DNA from: DATKMK01 sp035541895
GTDB taxonomy: Bacteria > Desulfobacterota > Binatia > HRBIN30 > JACQVA1
Assembly (NCBI GenBank): GCA_035541895.1
Contig: DATKMK010000098.1
Coordinates: forward strand, 62,001 to 126,000
Reading direction: 5' to 3'
DNA: 64,000 nucleotides
Position numbers and translations under genes: made by a program. Positions 1-8,709 of the stretch are shown one piece after another. Within the stretch, counting starts at the first letter, position 1. Each line of letters starts with the position of its first letter. Below the pieces are notes generated by a model. The model did not search any database. It was given only the letters and a program-made list of their open reading frames with translations, and had not been told where the DNA came from.

Positions 1-368
1 TCGCGGATCGCGCCGTCGCCGTCGACGACCAATGAGTTGCAGAACAGCGTCGGGTGGCCGAGTTGGGCCATCAGCGGCGCGGCGAATTCATCAAACGTGT
101 CGGATAGGATGATGACCTGAAAGCGCGCACGCAGCCAATCGAGAAACTCGCCGGCCCCGTCGAGCGGCGCCATGGTCGCGATGACCTGTTGAATGTCAGT
201 CAGACACAAATGATGTTCGTCGAGAATCGCGAGCCGGCGCCGCATGAGCTTGTCGTAATCGGGTTCGTCGCGCGTGGTGACGCGAAGTTCGGCGATGCCG
301 GTGCGCTCGGCGACGTTGATCCAGATCTCGGGGACCAGGACGCCTTCCAAATCAAGACATGCGAGCAT
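1..368 (-). CDS. thrH: Phosphoserine phosphatase / homoserine phosphotransferase ThrH, 3' end cut by window
   Basis: Reading the minus strand from an ATG at 368 gives an open frame that runs off the window edge. It covers about the first 122 residues of a protein usually near 205. The N-terminus reads MLACLDLEGVLVPEIW: the HAD motif I aspartate pair lies at D6 and E8, as in Pseudomonas ThrH. A second HAD motif, VIILSDTF, follows near residue 93. In the family the enzyme dephosphorylates phosphoserine and can transfer the phosphate to homoserine, in the cytoplasm (serine/threonine metabolism). The gene lies about 50 bp downstream of the FG-GAP gene on the same strand. The motif match is strong; only the missing C-terminus limits certainty. 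Confidence 0.88.
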   Translation of the reverse strand, partial: MLACLDLEGVLVPEIWINVAERTGIAELRVTTRDEPDYDKLMRRRLAILDEHHLCLTDIQQVIATMAPLDGAGEFLDWLRARFQVIILSDTFDEFAAPLMAQLGHPTLFCNSLVVDGDGAIR

Positions 369-417
369 GGCAGGCGGTTAACAACATTGCCGCGCCAGTT
401 CAACCGCCGCGCGCGAC

Positions 418-2451
418 TCAGAATGTTCGATCGTCCCACGACGCCGGGGGTGGTGTCGGTTCAGGCGGCTCGGGTAATGACGTCGACTCTCTGGTGGTGG
501 TGTTGAGCAAGATCGACACGGTGCGCGAGCCGCGATTGACGACCGCGAGATCGGGCCGCCCGTCTCCATTGAAGTCGCCCGAGGCCACCGTCGTCGGATG
601 GTGCCCCGTCGCAAACGGGATGGGGTCGCTGAAGCGGTTTGGCCCGGTCCCCAAGAGAATCGCCACTTGGTCATTGGCCTCGCGCGCAACGACGAGATCG
701 AGCAATCCATCGCCGTTGAAGTCGTCGGATACCAGCGGCTGCACGGTCGTGCCCATATTGCCGGAAACTGCGCTCGCCAGTCCATGCGTCGTGCCGTGCA
801 GAACGGCGACTTCTTGACTGCGTCCGTTGCCCGCGATCAAGTCGGGCCGGCCGTCACGGTTCAAATCACCCAAGAGTAGAAACGTCGGGTGCAAGTCGAC
901 GGCGTAGGACGTCGACGACGGGAATCTCCCGTGTCCATCGCCGAACAAGACGATCACGGTGTCGCCAAGTGAATTGGCCACAGCGATGTCGAGGTGGCCG
1001 TCGGCGTTGAAGTCACCGGCGACCAGAGCGGCGGGTGCGGCGCCGGCGCTGACAAGCAGCGGGCTGGCGAAGCCGCCGCGTCCGTCGCCCGCCAAGACGG
1101 CGACGTCGTCACTGTTGAAGTTTGCGACCGCGAGATCCGGATGGGAATCCTCGTCGAAGTCAGCGGCAATCAGCGCGCGCGGTTGCCGCCCGACGAGATA
1201 TCTCCGGCCGCTGCCGAAGCCACCTCTCCCGTCTCCCAACAGCACTGCGACGCTGTTGCTGTTCTCGCTTGCCACAGCGAGATCGAGGCGACCGTCGCCG
1301 TCGAAGTCGCCGACGGTGACGGCTGACGGATCGTCGCCCGCAGCCAGCGTGGTTGAGCCGCGAAAATTCCCGTCGCCGTCGCCGAGCAGCACGGTGACCG
1401 AGTCGTCCGATTGGTTGACCGATACCAGGTCGACGAAGGTGTCGTTGTTGACGTCCTCCGCGAGGAGCGCGACCGGCCGGCGCCCGACACTGTAGGCCCC
1501 CGCGGCGCGAAAGGTTCCGTCGCCGTTGCCGAGGAACACCCCGACCGTGACCGACTGATCGTCGATAATGGCCGCATCGAGGTTCCCGTCCCGGTTGAAA
1601 TCGCCGAGGGCCAACGCAGCCAGATTCCGTCCGCTTGTAAAGGGCAGTGGGGACTTGAAGCCGCCGGTGTTGTCATTCGCAAGCAGCGCGCCGCCGGTGC
1701 GATTGAGGACGATCAAGTCGGGATGCTGGCCGCCGGCCATACGTCCAGCCGCGACCACGCGTGGTTGCACCCCCGCACCGGTTGAGGGGGCCGGTGCAAA
1801 GCCGCCGGCGCAGTCGCCGCGCAGCATGATGATCGACCCGGCCTCCTCGTCGGGCATCGCCACATCCACGCAGCCACTCCCGGTGAAGTCCGCTACCGTC
1901 GGACTGGTCGGCAGCGGCACCTTGACCGGTGCGCCGGCGGTAAAAATTCCGTGGCCGTCACCCAGCAACGCTGTAACCCCCTCGTCATGCGTGACGATCA
2001 GATCGAGCGCCGCATCGCGATTCACCGACGCGACCGTGAGGGAATTCGGTCGCGGGCCGACCACCACCGAATGACTTCCCGGTAAACAGCCGCCGTTGCC
2101 GTCTCCGCGTACAAACGTCACCGTCCCCTCATGTTCGTCGGGAAAGACGATGTCCACCTTGCCATCGCCGTCGAAGTCAGCGGCCGCCAGTTGCTTGACA
2201 AAGCCGCGCTCGCGAATGATGTGAGGTGACGAGAATGTTCCGCCACCTTTGCCGAGCAGTACGGCGATGCCGCGATCGTTCGCGACCAACAAATCGGGCC
2301 ACCGGTCGCCATTGAAGCGAGCGACCGCGACGGCGGCCGGGCCGGGTCCGGCGGGATAGTCGACCCGCGTTTGAAATGAGAGTTCGGCGTCGGCGGCGCG
2401 GGCCGCCCCAAACGCAGCCAGTACGGCGAATCCGAGGGCCCCGCGACGCAT
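418..2451 (-). CDS. Secreted FG-GAP/VCBS repeat protein (beta-propeller)
   Basis: This 677-residue protein starts with a short positively charged, hydrophobic signal peptide (residues 1-20, with Ala-x-Ala before ADAEL). Nearly all the rest consists of about 11-13 repeats of roughly 48 residues. They carry calcium-loop motifs of the type DFNGDGRPDLAV and DFDGDGKVDIVF, and glycine-rich turns such as LLGDGHG. This is the FG-GAP/VCBS pattern that folds into seven-bladed propellers, so two propellers are possible. It is probably exported to the periplasm or cell surface. The short C-terminal tail is Pro-rich and ends WDDRTF, with no recognised anchor. Its ligand is unknown. No clear Shine-Dalgarno sequence precedes the ATG. 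Confidence 0.8.
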   Translation of the reverse strand: MRRGALGFAVLAAFGAARAADAELSFQTRVDYPAGPGPAAVAVARFNGDRWPDLLVANDRGIAVLLGKGGGTFSSPHIIRERGFVKQLAAADFDGDGKVDIVFPDEHEGTVTFVRGDGNGGCLPGSHSVVVGPRPNSLTVASVNRDAALDLIVTHDEGVTALLGDGHGIFTAGAPVKVPLPTSPTVADFTGSGCVDVAMPDEEAGSIIMLRGDCAGGFAPAPSTGAGVQPRVVAAGRMAGGQHPDLIVLNRTGGALLANDNTGGFKSPLPFTSGRNLAALALGDFNRDGNLDAAIIDDQSVTVGVFLGNGDGTFRAAGAYSVGRRPVALLAEDVNNDTFVDLVSVNQSDDSVTVLLGDGDGNFRGSTTLAAGDDPSAVTVGDFDGDGRLDLAVASENSNSVAVLLGDGRGGFGSGRRYLVGRQPRALIAADFDEDSHPDLAVANFNSDDVAVLAGDGRGGFASPLLVSAGAAPAALVAGDFNADGHLDIAVANSLGDTVIVLFGDGHGRFPSSTSYAVDLHPTFLLLGDLNRDGRPDLIAGNGRSQEVAVLHGTTHGLASAVSGNMGTTVQPLVSDDFNGDGLLDLVVAREANDQVAILLGTGPNRFSDPIPFATGHHPTTVASGDFNGDGRPDLAVVNRGSRTVSILLNTTTRESTSLPEPPEPTPPPASWDDRTF

Positions 2452-2518
2452 TCGGGGTCGGCTAGCAGATCCGCACAGCAGCGTCTACCGCGACGCGCGC
2501 GCGCCGCCGGTATCTCGC

Positions 2519-2935
2519 TTAGTGGCGCCTGCGCGTACACAGGCGACCGGTCATGCGCACGTTCGGGCGCGCACGCGGCAACGCTTGCCGAGGGGAGAGC
2601 CGTTGATCCCGCAAACGGGCGAGCACGCGACGAACCGCATCGGGATTCAGGTTGAGCGTCTCGCACACGACCACGAACGAAAACGGTGAATGTCGGCGAG
2701 CGGACCGCACCCAGTGTTCTGCTTCTTGCGCCGCGCGCGACCCGGAGCCGAGGTAGCTACGAATCCCATCTTCGAGGACCGCCAGCATCAGTGCCTTGGT
2801 GCCGCTGAACTCGCCTTGGCGCGGCTCACCACCCGCCAACGTTGTGAATCCAGCCAGATCGAATTCATCTTCGATCACTTCCATAGCCCCCCGAATTTCT
2901 GCGTCCCGTGCCAGGCGCCCACGTGGTTTCTCCAT
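2519..2935 (-). CDS. Small protein with a helix-turn-helix-like C-terminal region
   Basis: I start this 138-residue protein at the ATG at 2935, because AGGAAG lies about 8 bases upstream. A longer frame reaching 3439 would run through the divergent surE gene. Residues 75-115 read EAEHWVRSARRHSPFSFVVV followed by CETLNLNPDAVRRVLARLR. I have seen this pattern repeatedly in small proteins of uncultured deltaproteobacterial relatives: an acidic/aromatic lead-in followed by a two-helix, DNA-binding-like segment. The basic tail (RARPNVRMTGRLCTRRRH) could contact nucleic acid. The function is unknown and a regulator is only a guess. It is divergent from surE across a 217-base gap in which I see no clear promoter. 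Confidence 0.6.
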   Translation of the reverse strand: MEKPRGRLARDAEIRGAMEVIEDEFDLAGFTTLAGGEPRQGEFSGTKALMLAVLEDGIRSYLGSGSRAAQEAEHWVRSARRHSPFSFVVVCETLNLNPDAVRRVLARLRDQRLSPRQALPRARPNVRMTGRLCTRRRH

Positions 2936-3152
2936 GTCTTCCTGCCTTGCGCCGAGGGGGACACGTTCCTCGACGCTCGGTGAGCTGGCTGAGCAACGCA
3001 TGTGCCCCAGCCGTCTCGCTGTCCGGGATTCGTGCAAGGTGCACGATGGGTGCAGCTCGGTCTGGCAGTCATGCCAGGCTGTCGCGACTTCGCGTCGACA
3101 CATGTGCACCTCCCAACTTCCGGTGACGGCGGGGAGATGATAACGACGGTGT

Positions 3153-3947
3153 GTGTCGACCGTCTTGCTCACCAATGACGATGGCGTGAATTCGCCAACT
3201 CTCCCGCCGCTGGCGCACGCGCTCGAGCGCTTCGGCGAGGTGCGGACCGTGGTGCCGAGCACCGAGCGGAGTTGGATCGCGAAGGCGATCTCGCGTTTCG
3301 ACCCGCTGGTGGTGCGAGCGGTCGAATGCGACGGGCTGTGGATGCACAGCGTCAGCGGGACGCCCGCCGATTGCGTCAACCTGGCGGTGCACTCGTTGCT
3401 GCCGCCACTGCGTCCGGACTTCGTTGTGTCCGGAGTCAATCTTGGACTGAATTATGGACTCGCGTTTCTGTTGTCCAGCGGCACGATCGGCGCCGCCGTC
3501 GAGGCACACCTCGCCGGGTTGCGCGCTGTTGCCATCTCGATGGCAATTCCCGCCGACGCCTACGGGTTGACCGGCGCCCATCGCGCCGAACTGATCGGCG
3601 AGCAGACCGGCGTGGTCGCCGAAGTCGCCGCCGATATCGTGTCCGACTTGATCGACGAATCGTTCCCGCCCGGCGTCGATCTGTTCTCGGTCAATTTGCC
3701 TGCCGGCGTAACGCTGTACACCCCGCGAGTGGTGACCTCAGTGACGCGCTGCCGCTACGGCCGCATCTTCGTTCCCGGGCCGGACGGTGAATATCTGCAT
3801 CGCTTCAGCGCGCTCGAAGCGGTGGAGGCGGGAGGAGATATGGCTGTGGTTGACGCCGGGCAGGTTGCGATCACGCCGCTGTGTCTCGATGTGTCGACAA
3901 CGGTGCCGGACCGCTTGCGCGCAAAATTGGAGCGCAGCGACCGATAA
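3153..3947 (+). CDS. surE: 5'/3'-nucleotidase SurE
   Basis: This 264-residue protein starts at a GTG and opens with VLLTNDDGVNS. D9 and D10 are the metal-binding aspartates of SurE, S40 matches the loop serine, and SGVNLGLNYG places the metal-binding asparagine at N96. The length matches SurE (about 250-265). In the family this metal-dependent phosphatase acts on nucleoside monophosphates and short polyphosphates in the cytoplasm and is linked to stationary-phase survival. The pcm and rpoS genes that often accompany it are absent. The gene converges on cysK with a gap of only 24 bases. Confidence 0.9.
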   Translation: MSTVLLTNDDGVNSPTLPPLAHALERFGEVRTVVPSTERSWIAKAISRFDPLVVRAVECDGLWMHSVSGTPADCVNLAVHSLLPPLRPDFVVSGVNLGLNYGLAFLLSSGTIGAAVEAHLAGLRAVAISMAIPADAYGLTGAHRAELIGEQTGVVAEVAADIVSDLIDESFPPGVDLFSVNLPAGVTLYTPRVVTSVTRCRYGRIFVPGPDGEYLHRFSALEAVEAGGDMAVVDAGQVAITPLCLDVSTTVPDRLRAKLERSDR

Positions 3948-3971
3948 AGCCGGTCGGCGATCGCGATCAGC

Positions 3972-4901
3972 TCAGAGTTCCTCGACCAAAGCCGTGCTGA
4001 GGTAGCGCTCGGTGCTGCTGGCCAGCACGGTGACGATCAACTTGCCGGCGTTCTCGGGCCGGCGCGCGACTTCGAGCGCCGCCCACACCGCCGCGCCGCT
4101 GGAAATGCCGCACGGAATTCCTTCCTCGCGCCCGACCCGCCGCGCCATCGCCAGGGCGTCGAGGTCGTGCACCTGCAACACTTCGTCGATGATCTTGGTG
4201 TTGAGGATGTCCGGTACGAAACCGGCGCCGATGCCTTGGATGGCGTGGCGGCCGGGTTTGCCTCCCGACAACACCGGCGAGTTGGCCGGCTCGACCGCGA
4301 TGGCGCGGAACGACGGCCTGCGCTGTTTGATGATCTCGGCGACCCCGGTGATGGTACCGCCGGTGCCGACGCCGGAAATGAGGATGTCGACCTTGCCGTC
4401 GGTATCGTTCCAGATCTCCTCGGCCGTGGTGCGGCGATGGATGTCCGGATTGTTCGAGTTTTTGAATTGCTGGGGAATGAACGCCTTCGCATGTGAGCGG
4501 GCGATCTCTTCGGCCTTGCGAATCGCACCGGTCATCCCCTCGGCCGCCGGCGTCAACACCAACTCGGCGCCGAGGAAGCGCAGCAACTTGCGGCGTTCTA
4601 TGCTCATCGAGTCGGGCATCGTGAGAATCAACTTGTAGCCGCGCGCGGCACACACGAACGCGAGCGCGATCCCGGTGTTGCCGCTGGTCGGCTCCACGAT
4701 CATGGTGTGGTGATCGATGGTGCCGGCGCGTTCGGCGGCGTTGATCATGTTGACGCCGATGCGGTCCTTCACGCTGCTGAGCGGATTGAAGAACTCGCAC
4801 TTCGCGTACACCGTCGCCGCCGCACCGGCCGTGACCCGATTCAGTCGCACCAACGGCGTGTTGCCGATCGTCTCGGTGATGTCGTTGAATAGCCGCGCCA
4901 T
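3972..4901 (-). CDS. cysK: Cysteine synthase A (O-acetylserine sulfhydrylase)
   Basis: This 309-residue fold-type II PLP enzyme forms cysteine from O-acetylserine and sulfide. K45 in NPLSSVKDR is the PLP-binding lysine. PTSGNTGIAL (N75) is the substrate/PLP asparagine loop, and GVGTGGTITG binds the cofactor phosphate. The length is normal for CysK. The gene follows gatB by 13 bases on the same strand, so it probably belongs to the gatC-gatA-gatB transcript. The pairing is unusual in function but fits a simple co-directional run. A cystathionine beta-synthase-like assignment is less likely, as there is no CBS or haem domain. Confidence 0.93.
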   Translation of the reverse strand: MARLFNDITETIGNTPLVRLNRVTAGAAATVYAKCEFFNPLSSVKDRIGVNMINAAERAGTIDHHTMIVEPTSGNTGIALAFVCAARGYKLILTMPDSMSIERRKLLRFLGAELVLTPAAEGMTGAIRKAEEIARSHAKAFIPQQFKNSNNPDIHRRTTAEEIWNDTDGKVDILISGVGTGGTITGVAEIIKQRRPSFRAIAVEPANSPVLSGGKPGRHAIQGIGAGFVPDILNTKIIDEVLQVHDLDALAMARRVGREEGIPCGISSGAAVWAALEVARRPENAGKLIVTVLASSTERYLSTALVEEL

Positions 4902-4914
4902 GTCAGTTCCTCTC

Positions 4915-6360
4915 TCAACCAGCGAGCTTCGCTTTCAGCAACTCGTTGACCTTCTGCGGATTGGCTTTGCCTTGGGTCAGCTTCATCACTTGCCCGACAA
5001 AGAAGCCGAAGAGTTTGTCCTTGCCGCCGCGATACTCAACGACCTTCGCGGCGTTGCCGGCCAAGACTGAATCGATCGCCGCGAGGATCGGCCCGTCGTC
5101 CGTCACTTGAGTCAAGCCTTGCTCAGCGACGATGCGTTCCGGCGGCACACCGGTCTTCACCATCTCCTCGAATATCGTCTTGGCGATCTTGCCGCTGATC
5201 TGACCGCCGTCGATCAGCGCGACCATCGCGGCGAGATGCGCCGGCGTCACCGGCCACTCGCGGATCATCAGCGCCTCGTCGAGCTTGCGTTCGCGGATGA
5301 TGCGCAGCACTTCGCCCATCACCCAGTTGCTGATCGCTTTGGGATTGCGATGGGCACGGACCGCGGCCTCGTAGTAGTCAGCGACATCCTTGCGCGAAGT
5401 GAGCACGTCGGCGTCGTACGCGGGCAACGCGTAGTCGCGCACGAAACGATCGCGCCGCGCGTCGGGTAACTCGGGCAAATTCGCGCGTACGTCGTTGATC
5501 CACTGGTCCGAAACCCGCAAGGGCAACAGATCGGGATCGGGAAAGTAGCGATAGTCGTGTGCGAACTCCTTCGAGCGCGACGGGCGCGTCGCCTCGCGAT
5601 CGGGATCCCAGTGTCGCGTCTCCTGCACCAAGCGGCCGCCGTTGTTGAGCACGTCGGCCTGACGCGCCAGCTCGTACTCGATCGCCTTCTCGACGGCGCG
5701 GAACGAGTTCATGTTCTTGACCTCGACCTTGGTACCCAGCTCGCTCGTGCCGCGCGGCCGGATCGAGACATTGGCGTCGCAACGGAAGCTGCCTTCCTCC
5801 ATGTTGCCGTCGCAGACTTCGAGGTAGCGCAGGATCGAGCGCAGCTTGCGCAAGTAGGCGCCGGCTTCCGCCGCCGAGTGCATGTCGGGTTCGGTGACGA
5901 TCTCCAGCAGCGGCACGCCGCAGCGATTGAAGTCGACCAGGCTCGCGTCGCCGTGCGCATCGTGGATGTTCTTGCCGGTGTCCTCTTCCATGTGAATTCG
6001 AGTAAGGTGGATCGCGCGCGGCTCGCCGTGCTCATTCGCGATCTCGATCGTTCCACCGGTGCACAGCGGCAGCTCGTACTGCGAAATCTGATAGCCCTTA
6101 GGCAAGTCGGGATAGAAGTAATTCTTGCGCGCCCAACGGCTCTCGTGCGCGATCGTGCAGTTGATCGCCAGCCCGGCCTTGATCGCGAACTCGACGACGC
6201 GCCGATTGAGCACCGGCAAGACGCCCGGCATGCCCAAACACAGCGGGCAGGTGTGCTCGTTCGGGGCGGCGCCGAACTTCGCCGAGCAGGCGCAGAAGAT
6301 CTTCGACTCGGTGAGCAATTCGGCGTGTACTTCCAGACCGATGACGGCTTGGTAGTCCAT
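4915..6360 (-). CDS. gatB: Asp/Glu-tRNA amidotransferase subunit B
   Basis: This 481-residue protein opens MDYQAVIGLEVHAELLTESK. C23, C25, C38 and C41 form the GatB zinc site, and PLLEIVTEPD is the family signature near residue 155. A helical YqeY/tail domain occupies the last 150 residues. With GatA and GatC it converts Glu-tRNA(Gln) and/or Asp-tRNA(Asn) to the amide in the cytoplasm; GatB binds tRNA and performs the kinase step. It lies downstream of gatA but is separated by a 135-base hairpin repeat element, so the two may not be tightly coupled in translation. Confidence 0.96.
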   Translation of the reverse strand: MDYQAVIGLEVHAELLTESKIFCACSAKFGAAPNEHTCPLCLGMPGVLPVLNRRVVEFAIKAGLAINCTIAHESRWARKNYFYPDLPKGYQISQYELPLCTGGTIEIANEHGEPRAIHLTRIHMEEDTGKNIHDAHGDASLVDFNRCGVPLLEIVTEPDMHSAAEAGAYLRKLRSILRYLEVCDGNMEEGSFRCDANVSIRPRGTSELGTKVEVKNMNSFRAVEKAIEYELARQADVLNNGGRLVQETRHWDPDREATRPSRSKEFAHDYRYFPDPDLLPLRVSDQWINDVRANLPELPDARRDRFVRDYALPAYDADVLTSRKDVADYYEAAVRAHRNPKAISNWVMGEVLRIIRERKLDEALMIREWPVTPAHLAAMVALIDGGQISGKIAKTIFEEMVKTGVPPERIVAEQGLTQVTDDGPILAAIDSVLAGNAAKVVEYRGGKDKLFGFFVGQVMKLTQGKANPQKVNELLKAKLAG

Positions 6361-6370
6361 GATTCAGTCG

Positions 6371-6530
6371 GCAGCAGGCACTAGGCGGAAGGCAGTGGGC
6401 AGTAGGCGGAAGGCAGACGGCAATAGGTGACAGGAGCAATCCCTCACCGCCCACTGCCTACTGCCTATCGCATACGGTCTACTGGTCTTCATTCGTCACT
6501 GCCAACTGCCTACTGCATGCTGCCTACTGG
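6371..6530. repeat. Inverted array of short GGCAGTAGGC-like repeats between gatA and gatB
   Basis: The left arm (about 6371-6425) repeats GGCAGTAGGC/GGCGGAAGGC-type words every 7-12 bases. The right arm (about 6447-6530) carries the reverse complement words (CACTGCCTACTGCC, CTGCCAACTGCCTACTGC). The two arms can fold into a long imperfect hairpin. The right arm runs into gatA, whose last codons are repeat sequence. It has the same architecture as the elements at 34638, 38785 and 52600 but a different word. Confidence 0.7.
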
Positions 6531-7971
6531 TTCTCCTCCACTCCGTCGCTTGCTGGTAGGCGTGGGCGACGTTGAGAACGGTCTCTTCTTCCAGGGGCCG
6601 GCCGATGATCTGCAGCCCGATCGGCAACCCGTGCTGGTCGAAGCCGCAGGGCAGCGACAAACCCGGCAACCCGGCGAGGTTGACCGACACGGTGAAAATG
6701 TCTTCGAGGTACATTTGCAGCGGATCGCTGGTCTTGTCGCCGATCGGAAACGCGGTAGTCGGCGCGGTCGGCGCCACGATCGCGTGGCAGCGCTCGAACA
6801 CCGCAAGGAAGTCGTTCCGGATCAACGTGCGGACCTTTTGCGCCTTGAGATAGTAGGCGTCGTAGTACCCGCTCGACAGCGCGTAGGTGCCGAGCATGAT
6901 GCGGCGCTTCACTTCGGCACCGAAGCCTTCGGCACGCGTGCGCTTGTACATGTCGAGCAGCGCCTCGCCTTGGCCGCGATAGCCGTACTTGATGCCGTCG
7001 TAGCGCGACAAGTTCGAACTCGCCTCGGCCGTCGCGATCAAGTAGTACGCGGGAATTGCGTACTCCGTGTGCGGCAGCGAAACATCGTCGACCTCGGCGC
7101 CGAGCGCGTTGAGTTGGCTGACCGCATCGCGAATCGCGCGTTCGACTTCGGGCTGCATGCCCTCGACGAAGTATTCCTTCGGCAGCCCGAGCCGCAGTCC
7201 CTTCAGGTTGCCGGTCAGCGCCGCGCGATAGTCCGGCACCGGACGATTGACGCAGGTCGAATCCAACGGATCGTGTCCGGCGATCGTCGACAAGATGTGT
7301 GCGCAGTCGGCGACACTGCGCCCGAACGGTCCGACCTGATCGAGCGACGACGCGTACGCGACCACGCCGTAGCGGCTGACGCGGCCGTAGGTCGGCTTGA
7401 TGCCGACGACGCCACAACACGCGGCCGGCTGCCGGATCGAGCCGCCGGTGTCGGTGCCGAGCGAACCGAGGCACTGGCCGGCGGCGACCGCTGCGGCCGA
7501 TCCGCCCGACGAGCCGCCTGGCACCCGTTCGCCGTTCCACGGGTTGCGGGTGACCTGATACGCCGAATTCTCGGTCGACGAGCCCATCGCGAACTCGTCG
7601 CAATTGAGTTTGCCGACGCACACCGCGCCGGCGTCGAGCAGCTTCTGCGTGACCGTGGCGTTGTACGGCGGAACGAAGTTACCGAGAATTTTCGAGCCGG
7701 CCGTGCTGCGAATACCGCGCGTGAGGATGACGTCCTTGATGCCGATCGGGACCCCGCACAACGCCGGCGCGTCGCCGCGCGCCAACCGTTCATCGGCGAC
7801 CCGCGCTTGCGCGAGCGCGGTGTCGGCCGACACGGTAATGAACGCGTGCAGATGCGGCTCGGTCGCCTCGATGCGGCGCAGCACGGCTTCGGTTAGCTCG
7901 ACCGACAACAACTCGCGCTTGGCGAGCGCGTGGTGCGCCGCGTCGATAGTCAGCTCGTACAACTCAGCCAT
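6496..7971 (-). CDS. gatA: Asp/Glu-tRNA amidotransferase subunit A
   Basis: This 491-residue amidase-signature enzyme carries K79, S154 and S178, the Lys-cisSer-Ser triad, at exactly the canonical GatA positions (GVPIGIKD, GGSSGGS, GTDTGGSIRQPA). It releases ammonia from glutamine or asparagine and channels it to GatB. It follows gatC by 39 bases. The last nine residues or so (RQHAVGSWQ) are not typical GatA sequence. They are translated from the adjoining short-repeat element, so the native stop codon has been replaced by repeat DNA. The catalytic core is intact, and the extra tail is probably tolerated. Confidence 0.96.
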   Translation of the reverse strand: MAELYELTIDAAHHALAKRELLSVELTEAVLRRIEATEPHLHAFITVSADTALAQARVADERLARGDAPALCGVPIGIKDVILTRGIRSTAGSKILGNFVPPYNATVTQKLLDAGAVCVGKLNCDEFAMGSSTENSAYQVTRNPWNGERVPGGSSGGSAAAVAAGQCLGSLGTDTGGSIRQPAACCGVVGIKPTYGRVSRYGVVAYASSLDQVGPFGRSVADCAHILSTIAGHDPLDSTCVNRPVPDYRAALTGNLKGLRLGLPKEYFVEGMQPEVERAIRDAVSQLNALGAEVDDVSLPHTEYAIPAYYLIATAEASSNLSRYDGIKYGYRGQGEALLDMYKRTRAEGFGAEVKRRIMLGTYALSSGYYDAYYLKAQKVRTLIRNDFLAVFERCHAIVAPTAPTTAFPIGDKTSDPLQMYLEDIFTVSVNLAGLPGLSLPCGFDQHGLPIGLQIIGRPLEEETVLNVAHAYQQATEWRRTSRQHAVGSWQ

Positions 7972-8010
7972 GGGCGTGATCGATCGTGTTCCGTGCGGGT
8001 GCTCGGGCGG

Positions 8011-8298
8011 TCACTCGATGATTTTCGGCACTTTGAAAAAGCGATTGTCGCGCTCCGGAGCATTGGCCAACAGACTGTCCACCGCCGGTCGATTGCGCAC
8101 CACATCGTCGCGAAACGGGGTCTCGATCGCCAAGATGTGCGCCGTCGGTACCACCGACTCGGTGTCGAGCTGCTTCAGCCGCTCGAAGTGGGAAAGGATG
8201 TGATCGAGTTGCGAGGCGAACGCCGTCTCCTCCTCCGGCGTCAGCTCCAGACGCGCCAGCAGCGCGATGTGGCGCACATCATCCACACTCAACGGCAT
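8011..8298 (-). CDS. gatC: Asp/Glu-tRNA amidotransferase subunit C
   Basis: This 95-residue protein has the GatC pattern: MPLSVDDVRHIALLARLELT, then a FASQLDHILSHFERLKQLDT helix, a VVPTAHILA segment and FRDDVV near the end. GatC wraps around GatA and stabilises the GatAB complex. It is the first gene of the gatC-gatA-gatB(-cysK) run. The C-terminal KVPKIIE ends normally. No other function is likely. Confidence 0.95.
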   Translation of the reverse strand: MPLSVDDVRHIALLARLELTPEEETAFASQLDHILSHFERLKQLDTESVVPTAHILAIETPFRDDVVRNRPAVDSLLANAPERDNRFFKVPKIIE

Positions 8299-8390
8299 GC
8301 CGTCGAGTTACCACACGGGGCAGAGGGCTTCAACGCGAGTCCAGCATCCGCTTGCGTGCCTGCACGTTCAGCGCCAAAAGGCCGAATCAA

Positions 8391-8709
8391 ATGATCACCG
8401 GCGACATCAAGAACCAGATCGATCGCATCTGGGATTCGTACTGTTCTCGGTGGACATGCTCGACAGCGGGATCGACATCCCGGAAGTGGTGATCTCGCCT
8501 TCTTCAAACTCGTGCGGTCCAAGACCAAATTCTGGCAGGTGATCGGGCGCGGCACGCGGTTGTGGCCGGATCTCTTCGGACCGCGGCAAGACAAGGAGCT
8601 CTTCTACCTCTTCGACTACTGCGCGAACCTGGAATACTTCAGCTAGGACATTCCGGGCACCGAGGGTTACGCCGCCGAGTCGCTCGGCCGAGACACGACA
8701 CTAGTTTAG
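8391..8709 (+). pseudogene. Scar of a type I restriction-modification locus: hsdM start joined to hsdR end
   Basis: The ATG at 8391 opens MITGDIKNQIDRIWD, the typical first residues of an HsdM methylase. After about 15 codons similarity switches, near 8440, to the C-terminal part of an EcoEI-like HsdR subunit: SVDMLDSGIDIPEVV in one frame (from 8444), then FFKLVRSKTKFWQVIGRGTR in another (from 8500). The shift fits loss of one A in an AAT codon near 8491. The HsdR frame then meets TAG at 8644, where a Gln codon (CAG) is expected, and continues with PGTEGYAAESLG to 8709. The pieces therefore show an internal deletion of hsdM-hsdS-hsdR followed by a frameshift and a nonsense mutation. Nothing functional remains. 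Confidence 0.8.

Noticed and set aside
6427..7896. Long plus-strand frame opposite gatA
   Set aside because: Antisense to a strongly conserved gene and without domains.
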